Below, piece after piece: positions 1 to 6,292 of a stretch of DNA of 64,000 nucleotides. Location of the stretch: positions 1 to 64,000 of the forward strand of contig JHWZ01000006.1 of assembly GCA_000687695.1 (NCBI GenBank), in the 5' to 3' direction. The position numbers were made by a program, and so were the translations under genes. The stretch is from Lachnospiraceae bacterium P6B14. GTDB taxonomy: Bacteria; Bacillota; Clostridia; Lachnospirales; Lachnospiraceae. The first letter of the stretch is position 1, and each line of letters opens with the position of its first letter. The notes under the pieces are model-generated. The model was not told where the DNA came from and made no database searches. It saw nothing but the letters and a program-made list of their open reading frames with translations.

Positions 1-196
1 GTCTTCAACCATCTTTTGCTCACAGTACCGTAAGGAAGGATGGTATGATCAACTTGGTGGCAGTGCATCTCCACTTGCAGATGCAATCCTGGATCGCATA
101 ATCCATGATGGATACGAGATAAACATCGAGAGTATCGACCCTACAAAAGATATCTCAATGCGTGAGGTTTACGGCTTAAAGTCAAAACAAAAATAA
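1..196 (+). CDS. istB: IstB-like IS21-family helper ATPase, C-terminal fragment
   Basis: The reading frame enters from the left edge at base 2 and stops at 194-196, giving about 64 residues. The tail reads like the C-terminus of IstB, the AAA+ helper ATPase of IS21-family transposons: a SxSTIFCSQY stretch, then GWYDQLGG, then LADAILDRIIHDGY. In IS21 elements this protein works with the transposase IstA, whose gene lies upstream and is outside the window. The N-terminal Walker motifs are not visible, so whether the full gene is intact cannot be judged. The family assignment rests on remembered IstB motifs. Confidence 0.85.
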   Translation, partial: SSTIFCSQYRKEGWYDQLGGSASPLADAILDRIIHDGYEINIESIDPTKDISMREVYGLKSKQK

Positions 197-215
197 CAAC
201 AAGCGGTGGCTCAAC

Positions 216-335
216 CCGTTCCGGACAAGCGGCTCACGCCGCATCGGAACGGCGGCTCCGCCGCGTAAGTTCGGAATCGGTTTCCGATTCATCGGACACA
301 CGGTTTCCTGTCCTTCGGACAGGCGGTTTCACCGC
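216..335. repeat. Tract of five consecutive GC-rich hairpins downstream of istB
   Basis: Five perfect inverted repeats follow one another. They are CCGTTCCG/CGGAACGG (216-223 with 245-252) enclosing GCGGC/GCCGC (229-242), CGGCGG/CCGCCG (250-263), GAATCGG/CCGATTC (274-290), CCTGTCC/GGACAGG (307-323) and GCGGT/ACCGC (323-335). None is followed by a T-run, so they are not a standard terminator array. The tract is far more GC-rich than its flanks. Confidence 0.8.
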
Positions 336-437
336 ACCGTAATATTCATCAATCACTTATTATAGCACAATTGTAGATTTTTACAAGTGGAAACCTCAAA
401 AAGCTACTGCCCTCCTAACTTTTACATAAACTTAAGC

Positions 438-467
438 TTGACACTACGTATAAATACGTGCTATAAT
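438..467 (+). promoter_or_regulatory. SigA promoter of the HicB-like gene with a palindromic operator in the spacer
   Basis: TTGACA at 438-443 and TATAAT at 462-467 are separated by 18 bases. The spacer contains the perfect inverted repeat ACGTAT-AA-ATACGT at 446-459. A palindrome between -35 and -10 is a typical place for an autorepressor; HicB-type antitoxins with ribbon-helix-helix domains bind such sites. Binding here is inference. Confidence 0.75.
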
Positions 468-485
468 GCAAGAGGAGGTAGTAAC

Positions 486-884
486 ATGGCAAAATATGTG
501 TATCCTGCCATTTTTACACCGGAAAAGGGCGGCGGATTTTCAGTGCGATTTCCGGATTTGGATGGTTGTTATACCTGCGGTGACGATTTGGGCGATGCCA
601 TTTTCATGGCCGAAGATGTTCTTTCACTGTTTTTATGTGGATATGAAGACGAGAAAAAGGATATTCCTGCTCCTTCAGATATGAATAGTATCACTTTAAA
701 GAAAAAAGAAATTGTCAACTATATACGATGTGATACTCTTGATTACAGAAAAAGGGTTAACACAAAATCAATCAAAAAAACTCTCACCATTCCCGAGTGG
801 CTGAACGAAGAAGCGATGGCCGCCGGTGTAAACTTTTCACAGGTTCTCCAAGAGGCCTTAAAAGAAAAGCTTCAGCTAGGATAA
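486..884 (+). CDS. hicB: HicB-like type II antitoxin (no HicA partner seen)
   Basis: This 132-residue protein starts at the ATG at 486 behind AGAGGAGG (471-478). The N-terminal half has the HicB fold signature, YPAIFTPEKGGGFSVRFPDL followed by GCYTCGDDLGDA. The last 40 residues (KKTLTIPEWLNEEAMAAG onward) resemble a ribbon-helix-helix DNA-binding domain. HicB normally neutralises the mRNA-cleaving toxin HicA and represses its own operon. No hicA-like ORF lies on either side: upstream is the IS21 end and downstream is a terminator. The gene is therefore either orphaned, perhaps by the insertion, or acts alone as a regulator. A longer frame opening at 387 has no ribosome site and precedes the promoter. 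Confidence 0.85.
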   Translation: MAKYVYPAIFTPEKGGGFSVRFPDLDGCYTCGDDLGDAIFMAEDVLSLFLCGYEDEKKDIPAPSDMNSITLKKKEIVNYIRCDTLDYRKRVNTKSIKKTLTIPEWLNEEAMAAGVNFSQVLQEALKEKLQLG

Positions 885-966
885 ACCCAAACCAAACGCC
901 GCATGAACGATAAACACAATCTTGTGGCTTTTTTTCTATAGAACATAATGAAAAATCAACAAAAAC

Positions 967-1000
967 AAAAAAGTGCCACTCATGAAAGTGGCACTTTTTA
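967..1000. terminator. Bidirectional terminator between hicB-like gene and the 1013-1972 gene
   Basis: AAAAAGTGCCACT and AAGTGGCACTTTTT form a stem with a short loop and have T-runs on both strands. The hairpin sits between convergent genes and can serve both. Confidence 0.85.
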
Positions 1001-1012
1001 ATCATTCTACGA

Positions 1013-1972
1013 TTAATGAAGCTTAAATCCTAAATCTGAAGCAGTAATACCAAGTGGAATCATGTTTAAAAAGTCATCTATTTTATAACTGAAGCCCCTT
1101 ATATATCTGAACGCCTCGTCTGATCGTTTATTTATTTCGCCATATTTAGTATCCCAAAAAAAGTTTTCTTCCTTCATATACTCATTTATGTCTGTTATTT
1201 GGATTTTGGATTCAAAATATGTCTCATCAAGCAATGCACTTGATGGCACAAATCCGAAGGATACAGTAATTGCATTACTATTGTCGCTTGAACTCATAAT
1301 CAACCGACTTCTTTTTGTATATAGTATTTCTTTTTTATTGTTATCAGTGTAATGAACTTCAATAAAGCCAAACTCTATTGTTCCATCATTATTTGATATT
1401 ATACCTTTTAAATCTTTTTCTGTATCAATTACGCTATTGTCATCTATTGAAAAAATTGCCTTTCTTCCATCATACCATTCTTTTCCATTACTATATACAT
1501 AATCTGCTAATTGTTTTCTTTTTGATCCTACAGGAGCATATGTTTCCGATGGCGAAACAGTTGGAGTAAGAGTATTAATTGGTTGAAAAGTCGAATCTGG
1601 CGAGTCGATTCCATCGTCGGGCACTGTTACATTAAGCTTGAGCTTATACTTCTTTTTCCCGGCAATCTTATATTTAAGTACAACCGTCACCGTGACAGTA
1701 GCATCTCCACTTCCCGATTCGTGCACGATTACTAAATCACTTATATTTTCAACCCAAGCACCAACTAGACTTGGACGCGATGATTTCGCGGTGATTTTTT
1801 TTACTCTATAAACATCAACATTCCTGACTTTGATAACAGCCTCTTTTTTCTGTCTTAATGTCAAGAATGTCTTTGATAGCTTTGGCTTACTTACCGCAGA
1901 AGAAACTGGCGAAACATTCATCAAGATCAACACCAACGATAATACTAATAAAACAGAAATACGTTTTTTCAT
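1013..1972 (-). CDS. Secreted protein with Ig-like (BIG2-like) N-terminal domain, unknown function
   Basis: This 319-residue protein has a clear signal peptide: MKKR, a hydrophobic stretch, then SSA-V near residue 26. Residues about 30-115 have the lysine-rich beta-strand pattern of bacterial Ig-like domains (KLSKTFLTLRQKKEAVIKV, then KYKLKLNVTV). A proline/threonine/serine linker follows (about 120-145). The C-terminal 170 residues resemble no family I recognise. The start has GCGAGG eight bases upstream. It is probably an exported, wall- or surface-associated protein. The same Ig-like style recurs in the subtilase at 10682. Base composition is more AT-rich than in the core of the window. 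Confidence 0.7.
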   Translation of the reverse strand: MKKRISVLLVLSLVLILMNVSPVSSAVSKPKLSKTFLTLRQKKEAVIKVRNVDVYRVKKITAKSSRPSLVGAWVENISDLVIVHESGSGDATVTVTVVLKYKIAGKKKYKLKLNVTVPDDGIDSPDSTFQPINTLTPTVSPSETYAPVGSKRKQLADYVYSNGKEWYDGRKAIFSIDDNSVIDTEKDLKGIISNNDGTIEFGFIEVHYTDNNKKEILYTKRSRLIMSSSDNSNAITVSFGFVPSSALLDETYFESKIQITDINEYMKEENFFWDTKYGEINKRSDEAFRYIRGFSYKIDDFLNMIPLGITASDLGFKLH

Positions 1973-2736
1973 AACATTTACCTCGCTTTCATAAATTCAG
2001 TTATTTATACCATGCTATTATCTTTTTATGATCCCTCCATATTAATACACGCTCATAAATACTATAGGATTCCATTTATGTGTAGATGATATTTTACAAC
2101 CCCTTGAAAGAATTGATTCTCCTATATCATTTTCTTTTTCTCTTTACATGAACCATTTTTTGATATTTGATCCTATAATCATTCTTTTGTCGCAAATTAA
2201 CCAGCAAGAATAATTACCCTCATTCTTTAAAACATAAACAACATATACGTTTTCTTTCCATTATGACGCCAATATCAATCAGCACATACTTTAGTGTCTT
2301 CTCATTAGCACTAGCATCCGTACAATCACAAGCACGATTCTTCTAATGTATTGCCATCACGCCAAACCAGATTAATGAGAGAACAGCACAAAGCAAACAC
2401 CCCTCCTAAAATAGATGCAGTTAAAAAGTTAACTACCGTATTGATTATACCACCACGCTGTATAATAGTCAATAATATAATTCTTTGAGAAATGCTGATG
2501 TGCTGGCGTTTCAAGTTTGACAACGAAATTATTTTTATATTCACATAGAAGAATTATTATAAATAAGTAAAAAAGCAAAAACGGATTACCTAAAAAAACA
2601 ATATAATATTTGTTATTCATTGCTTAATCAGATCATCCCATTATCTTACTGCCTAATGCAATCTATAATCTGTTGTTATTTGTATCAAGACTGAAAACAG
2701 CAATATTTGTACACATAAAAGTCTACTTGAATATAA
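1973..2736. other. AT-rich gene-poor stretch
   Basis: There is no convincing gene over about 760 bases. Overlapping minus-strand frames at 2326-2544 and 2429-2620 encode low-complexity hydrophobic peptides with AT-driven composition. The only clear signal is a consensus minus-strand promoter at 2444-2472. The stretch lies between a secreted-protein gene and the truncated FHA gene, so decayed genes are likely. Confidence 0.6.
2444..2472 (-). promoter_or_regulatory. Consensus SigA promoter without an obvious gene
   Basis: On the minus strand TTGACT (2467-2472), a 17-base spacer and TATAAT (2444-2449) match the SigA consensus. The -10 is also one arm of a 7-bp inverted repeat, ATTATAC/GTATAAT (2444-2450 with 2460-2466). 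About 40 bases downstream is AGGAGGGG, followed only by a roughly 21-codon frame from a TTG. It may instead give the 1013-1972 gene a 470-base leader. Confidence 0.55.
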
Positions 2737-3573
2737 CTAAACAGACTATGTGAACAGATACTTAAGTATCCTGAATACGACAGAGAACAAACAGAGTTGA
2801 TCTATAGGTTTCACTCTTTAACCGTAGGAGAAAAGGTAACCATAAAACAAATACGAGATTTTATTGCAGATGAGGGAGACGAATACCATGAAGAAAAAAC
2901 AAGTACGGAAAAAGAAGAGTCATCTCAGGTTCGTAGGATTTTATCCGGAACCATGGATAAGGCAAGAGGAGATAGAAAGACAAAGGGACTTTTACATGAG
3001 AACAACATGTCAAAGAATGCTGAGAAATCTGAGACCAAGAAAGATATGAATGCACTATCATATCTGCCTCCGATCGGACTGATATGTACCGGAATCATCA
3101 TTCCAACTCTTTGTTTATATCTCGGAATACTCAGTTCACCTGTATCCGGCAGTATCGATATTCCCAAGGCAGTGGGCGCCTATGCATTTTTTATTATAGT
3201 CGCTGTCTACGGTGCATCCAAACTATGCCCGAGAAGAGTACAGGCTATGGTATGGGAGGAAGAGGACGAACTTTCGGTTTGTCTTTTGCCTCAGGTATCA
3301 GGTTTATGCACCATCCCTATAGGGATGTTTCCGTGGCAGATCGGCAGGGATGAGAGACAGGTCGATGCAGCTATAGACAGGGAAGGCGTCTCACCTATTC
3401 ATGCCCGGATCGAAAAGGAGAGCAAATCCATATACATAACTGATGAAGAGTCCTCATCAGGGACACTCCTGAACAAAAACCGGCTTACACCATGGGAGAA
3501 AACCCGCCTAAAGGACGGAGACATACTGTCCTTTGGCGCAGCGTCGTATGTTGTTGAAATCACAGAGGGCTAA
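2737..3573 (+). pseudogene. FHA-domain membrane protein lacking its N-terminal domain
   Basis: The frame opens right after a stop at 2734-2736 and reads LNRLCEQILKYPEYD before the first possible start (TTG 2797), which has no ribosome site. This looks like the end of a folded domain rather than a protein start. Next come a charged linker, two membrane segments (about LPPIGLICTGIIIPTLC and VGAYAFFIIVAVYG) and a C-terminal FHA domain. The FHA domain has its key features: IGRD, SPIHARI and SSSGTLLN. FHA domains bind phosphothreonine peptides. Clostridial relatives usually carry an additional N-terminal domain of about 200 residues (DUF6382-type, from memory), so this copy appears 5'-truncated. 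Translation from the internal TTG or a later ATG cannot be excluded. Confidence 0.6.
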
Positions 3574-3589
3574 TAGCTACCCCTGAACG

Positions 3590-3626
3590 TTGACATTATG
3601 TGACAGTTATGGTATATTTATCACAT
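3590..3626 (+). promoter_or_regulatory. SigA promoter and operator-like repeat of the Phd/ParE pair
   Basis: TTGACA (3590-3595), a 17-base spacer and TATATT (3613-3618) lie just before the antitoxin gene. ATGTGA at 3598-3603 and TCACAT at 3621-3626 form an inverted repeat spanning the -10, and a third half-site ATCACAC follows at about 3631. This fits autorepression by the antitoxin, as in phd/yefM systems. Confidence 0.7.
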
Positions 3627-3652
3627 GATTATCACACAAGGAGGGTTTCCAA

Positions 3653-3913
3653 ATGGCTACTATTATCCCAATCAAAGAACTCAAAAACACTTCACAGATT
3701 TCTGATTTATGCCATAAATCCGATGAGCCAATTTTTATTACTAAAAACGGATATGGTGACATGGTTTTGATGAGCATGGATCTGTATGAAGAAACAACAA
3801 AGAGGTATCAAATGTATGATATGATTCAAAAAGCGGAAGAACAGATTGATAGTGGAGAATCAAATGATGCCAGAGCTGTTCTTTCCCAAATAAGGAGAAA
3901 ACATGGCATATAG
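3653..3913 (+). CDS. Phd/YefM-type antitoxin
   Basis: This 86-residue protein starts at 3653 with AAGGAGGG eight bases upstream. The N-terminal part (IIPIKELKNTSQISDL, then EPIFITKNGYGDMVLMS) matches the Phd/YefM DNA-binding fold. The C-terminal part is a charged helix that would wrap around the toxin. It overlaps the toxin gene by 11 bases, so the pair is translationally coupled. Its role is to neutralise the downstream RelE/ParE-like toxin and repress the shared promoter. The pair looks complete. Confidence 0.9.
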   Translation: MATIIPIKELKNTSQISDLCHKSDEPIFITKNGYGDMVLMSMDLYEETTKRYQMYDMIQKAEEQIDSGESNDARAVLSQIRRKHGI

Positions 3914-4220
3914 TGTACTAATTCCGCCCATCGTCGAAGAACAAATTGATCGATGTGTATCCTACCTAACTGACCATTTACACAATCAACAAGCCGCGTC
4001 AAAACTGCTTGATGAAATCACAATAGCGATTAACAGGCTCGAAGACAATCCTCATGCATACGATGTGTCTCACGACTTATACCTTGCAAGCCTGGGATAC
4101 AGAGAGGTAAATCTCAAATCCATGGATTATCATTTTGTGTTTAGAATTGTTAAAGAAAATGTCCACATTTCAGGATTCTTCCATAGATTGGAAAACTATT
4201 CAAATAAAACATTGGAATGA
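3903..4220 (+). CDS. RelE/ParE-family toxin
   Basis: This 105-residue basic protein has the RelE/ParE superfamily pattern: an N-terminal helical hairpin (PPIVEEQIDRCVSYLTDHL) followed by strands with GYREVNLKSMDYHFVFRI and a C-terminal HISGFFHRLENY. RelE members cleave mRNA at the ribosome and ParE members poison gyrase. The tail HRLENY is closer to the Txe/RelE-ParE plasmid-stabilisation group, but the target cannot be read from sequence. Start codon lies inside the end of the antitoxin gene. A terminator follows 25 bases later. Confidence 0.88.
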   Translation: MAYSVLIPPIVEEQIDRCVSYLTDHLHNQQAASKLLDEITIAINRLEDNPHAYDVSHDLYLASLGYREVNLKSMDYHFVFRIVKENVHISGFFHRLENYSNKTLE

Positions 4221-4243
4221 GATAAACTACTGAGGCAAAAACA

Positions 4244-4286
4244 AAACACCGCACACCCGATAAGCCCAGGTTGCGGTGTTTTTTTA
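4244..4286. terminator. Bidirectional terminator between the toxin gene and fliS
   Basis: AACACCGCA (4245-4253) pairs with TGCGGTGTT (4272-4280), followed by T7 on the plus strand; A-rich bases on the other side give a T-run for minus-strand transcripts. It overlaps the last bases of fliS. Confidence 0.8.
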
Positions 4287-4766
4287 TGCTCTGAAACCTC
4301 TACTTGGATTCACTCCCACTCCGATGGTCTCTCGTAAATCCGACCCCGGTCCGTATGTGAGACCGGCAACGATAGTTTGAGTGTTCTTCATAAGAGGTGC
4401 TGAATCATCCTGCTTCGCTACCTCCTTAAACGACTGTAATAATCCCTCAAGGATGTTTGTTGTGTGATCGAAGCGCTCCGGATCACGATTCGCGATACCC
4501 TGACATAATTCGCGGTAGCCGAAGATGTAGAGCTGACGCAGATACGTTGAAATGTTATAATGCATATCAAGTGCGTACATCAGCTCCTGAATCATACTTT
4601 TTGCGCGGTCAATCTCAGTTCGCGCATCGGCAATAGCACCGGCCTCGAGGGCGTCCCTCCCCTCTTTGATTGAGGCCAGTGCCACTTCATAGATAACAAC
4701 AACCAATTCCGAGCGATTTGCCTGCGTAACACGTGTGGCAAACGCCTGGAGAGTTGATTTGTCCAT
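4284..4766 (-). CDS. fliS: Flagellar export chaperone FliS
   Basis: The 160-residue helical protein shows the FliS pattern: MYALDMHYNISTYLRQLYIF and EGLLQSFKEVAKQD. FliS binds the C-terminal helices of flagellin in the cytoplasm, prevents premature polymerisation and delivers flagellin to the export gate. It lies 15 bases downstream of the flagellin gene, the usual co-transcribed partner. At 160 residues it is longer than typical FliS (about 125-135); the extra part is a C-terminal tail rich in glycine. The start has AAAGGAGA upstream. Confidence 0.92.
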   Translation of the reverse strand: MDKSTLQAFATRVTQANRSELVVVIYEVALASIKEGRDALEAGAIADARTEIDRAKSMIQELMYALDMHYNISTYLRQLYIFGYRELCQGIANRDPERFDHTTNILEGLLQSFKEVAKQDDSAPLMKNTQTIVAGLTYGPGSDLRETIGVGVNPSRGFRA

Positions 4767-4781
4767 AATTGATCTCCTTTA

Positions 4782-6257
4782 TTATCCCTGTAACATCTGC
4801 AATATATTCTGTGGCTGATTATTTGCCTGTGAAAGCATCGATACACCTGCCTGAACGAGTACCTGGTACTGGGTGTATTTGGTCATCTCCTCACTCATAT
4901 CTACATCCTCTATACGTGAGCATGCCTCGGTAAGGTTCTCGCTCGTCTCATCAACTGATGCAACTGCTGACTCCATACGGTTCTGGTAAGCACCAAGCTT
5001 GGCTCGTACACTCGTTACGAATGTAACCGCTGCATCAAACTTTGAAATCGCATCCTGTGCTCCATCATATGTACATACATTACAATACTCGATATGCATC
5101 GACTTGCAGTTTACCGGAGGAACGCTCATATCTATGGTCTGACCTTCGTTAGCTCCAATCTGAACTGCCACATAACCTGCATCAAGCATGGTTACGGTTG
5201 CACCCCTCTGCGCTGCTGTCAAAGCAGAGAACTCACCTGATGTCATCTTACTGAATGCATCCGCATCGAATATCATCTCAAAACCGCCACGATCTGTCAC
5301 GGTGATACGACCACCATCAGTGAAAACCGTCGCTGTCGCGGAAAAATTCGCACCGAGCGGCGTTGATACCTTTACGTCCTCTCCATGCTCCTGATTTGAA
5401 GGACTTATCGCATTCAATCCGAGACGTGATGCCAAAGGCTCATCTGCATGGATATTGATCTTCTGTGACATTCCTGTTTCTTTTGTCTTAAACTCAAGCA
5501 CCGATCCAGCTGTTCCCAGTCCAACCTCGGCTGCATCCTCTGCAGCGGAAGCACGAGGAGTCACAACAACATTCATATATTCTCCGGTATCACGGATCTT
5601 TTGGTACACATCCTGAAGAGAATCATTCTCATCAACATCTATCTGAATACCGTTCATATAGATCGAACCGCTGTAATTCGCTTTCTCTGTCTGCATATTT
5701 CCCGTTGGGAAATTGGCTGTTGCTCTGGCCGGTTTAGGCTGAGCTGTTATTGTCATACTATAGCTCGTCAGCTTAACATCATCAGAAGCTGAAATCAGCT
5801 TTACATTTACATTACTTGATGATGACTGTCTGGTACATGTTCCGTCAAGAACAGTCATTGTATTGAACTCGGTATCACGCGAGATGCGATCGATCTCTGT
5901 ACGGAGCTGGTCGATCTCCTGCTGGATAGCAACACGGTCCTCGACGGTAGTCGTACCCATGTTAGCCGCCTGGACTGAAAGCTCTCTGCATCGCTGAACC
6001 ATATTCTCAACCTCGTTAAGCGCACCCTCTGTAGTCTGGATGAAAGCGATACCATCAGAACCGTTTTCAGACGCACGCATAAGACCTCGGATCTGCGCAT
6101 GCATCTTGTGAGAGATGGCCATGCCCGCTGCATCATCCGCTGCCTTTACGATACGATATCCACTGGAAAGTCTGTTAGTAGACGCGGTCAAACGTTTCTG
6201 AACCGCATTAAGATTGAAGTTGGCTCTCTGAGCCTCGATATTATTATTTACCTTCAT
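4782..6257 (-). CDS. fliC: Flagellin, filament protein
   Basis: The 491-residue protein starts MKVNNNIEAQRANFNLNAVQ with TAGGAGG upstream. The conserved D0/D1 N-terminal region spans about residues 1-145 (LSSGYRIVKAADDAAGMAIS, TTEGALNEVENMVQR). The C-terminal D1/D0 region covers about 405-491 (LGAYQNRMESAV, then DVDMSEEMTKYTQYQVLVQA). The central 250 residues form the surface-exposed variable domain, which includes two cysteines (NCKSMHIEYCNVC), unusual for an assembled flagellin. It lies 35 bases downstream of the 972-residue gene and upstream of fliS, probably one transcript from the SigD promoter at 9248. Confidence 0.95.
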   Translation of the reverse strand: MKVNNNIEAQRANFNLNAVQKRLTASTNRLSSGYRIVKAADDAAGMAISHKMHAQIRGLMRASENGSDGIAFIQTTEGALNEVENMVQRCRELSVQAANMGTTTVEDRVAIQQEIDQLRTEIDRISRDTEFNTMTVLDGTCTRQSSSSNVNVKLISASDDVKLTSYSMTITAQPKPARATANFPTGNMQTEKANYSGSIYMNGIQIDVDENDSLQDVYQKIRDTGEYMNVVVTPRASAAEDAAEVGLGTAGSVLEFKTKETGMSQKINIHADEPLASRLGLNAISPSNQEHGEDVKVSTPLGANFSATATVFTDGGRITVTDRGGFEMIFDADAFSKMTSGEFSALTAAQRGATVTMLDAGYVAVQIGANEGQTIDMSVPPVNCKSMHIEYCNVCTYDGAQDAISKFDAAVTFVTSVRAKLGAYQNRMESAVASVDETSENLTEACSRIEDVDMSEEMTKYTQYQVLVQAGVSMLSQANNQPQNILQMLQG

Positions 6258-6292
6258 AATGATACCTCCTATTTAACAACGAACCTTCACTT

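Larger units (their letters stand above)
1..430 (+). mobile_element. Right end of an IS21-type insertion sequence (outer boundary uncertain)
   Basis: The istB tail is followed by about 230 non-coding bases before the HicB-like gene's promoter at 438. The right terminus of the element should lie in this stretch, but without the left end its inverted repeat cannot be identified. The boundary at about 430 is a guess from where the neighbouring promoter begins. The neighbouring toxin-antitoxin remnants fit an insertion hot spot. Confidence 0.4.

Noticed and set aside
2326-2620. Two overlapping small hydrophobic frames in the AT-rich region
   Set aside because: No ribosome site at their starts; the promoter at 2444-2472 lies inside both; composition is AT-driven.
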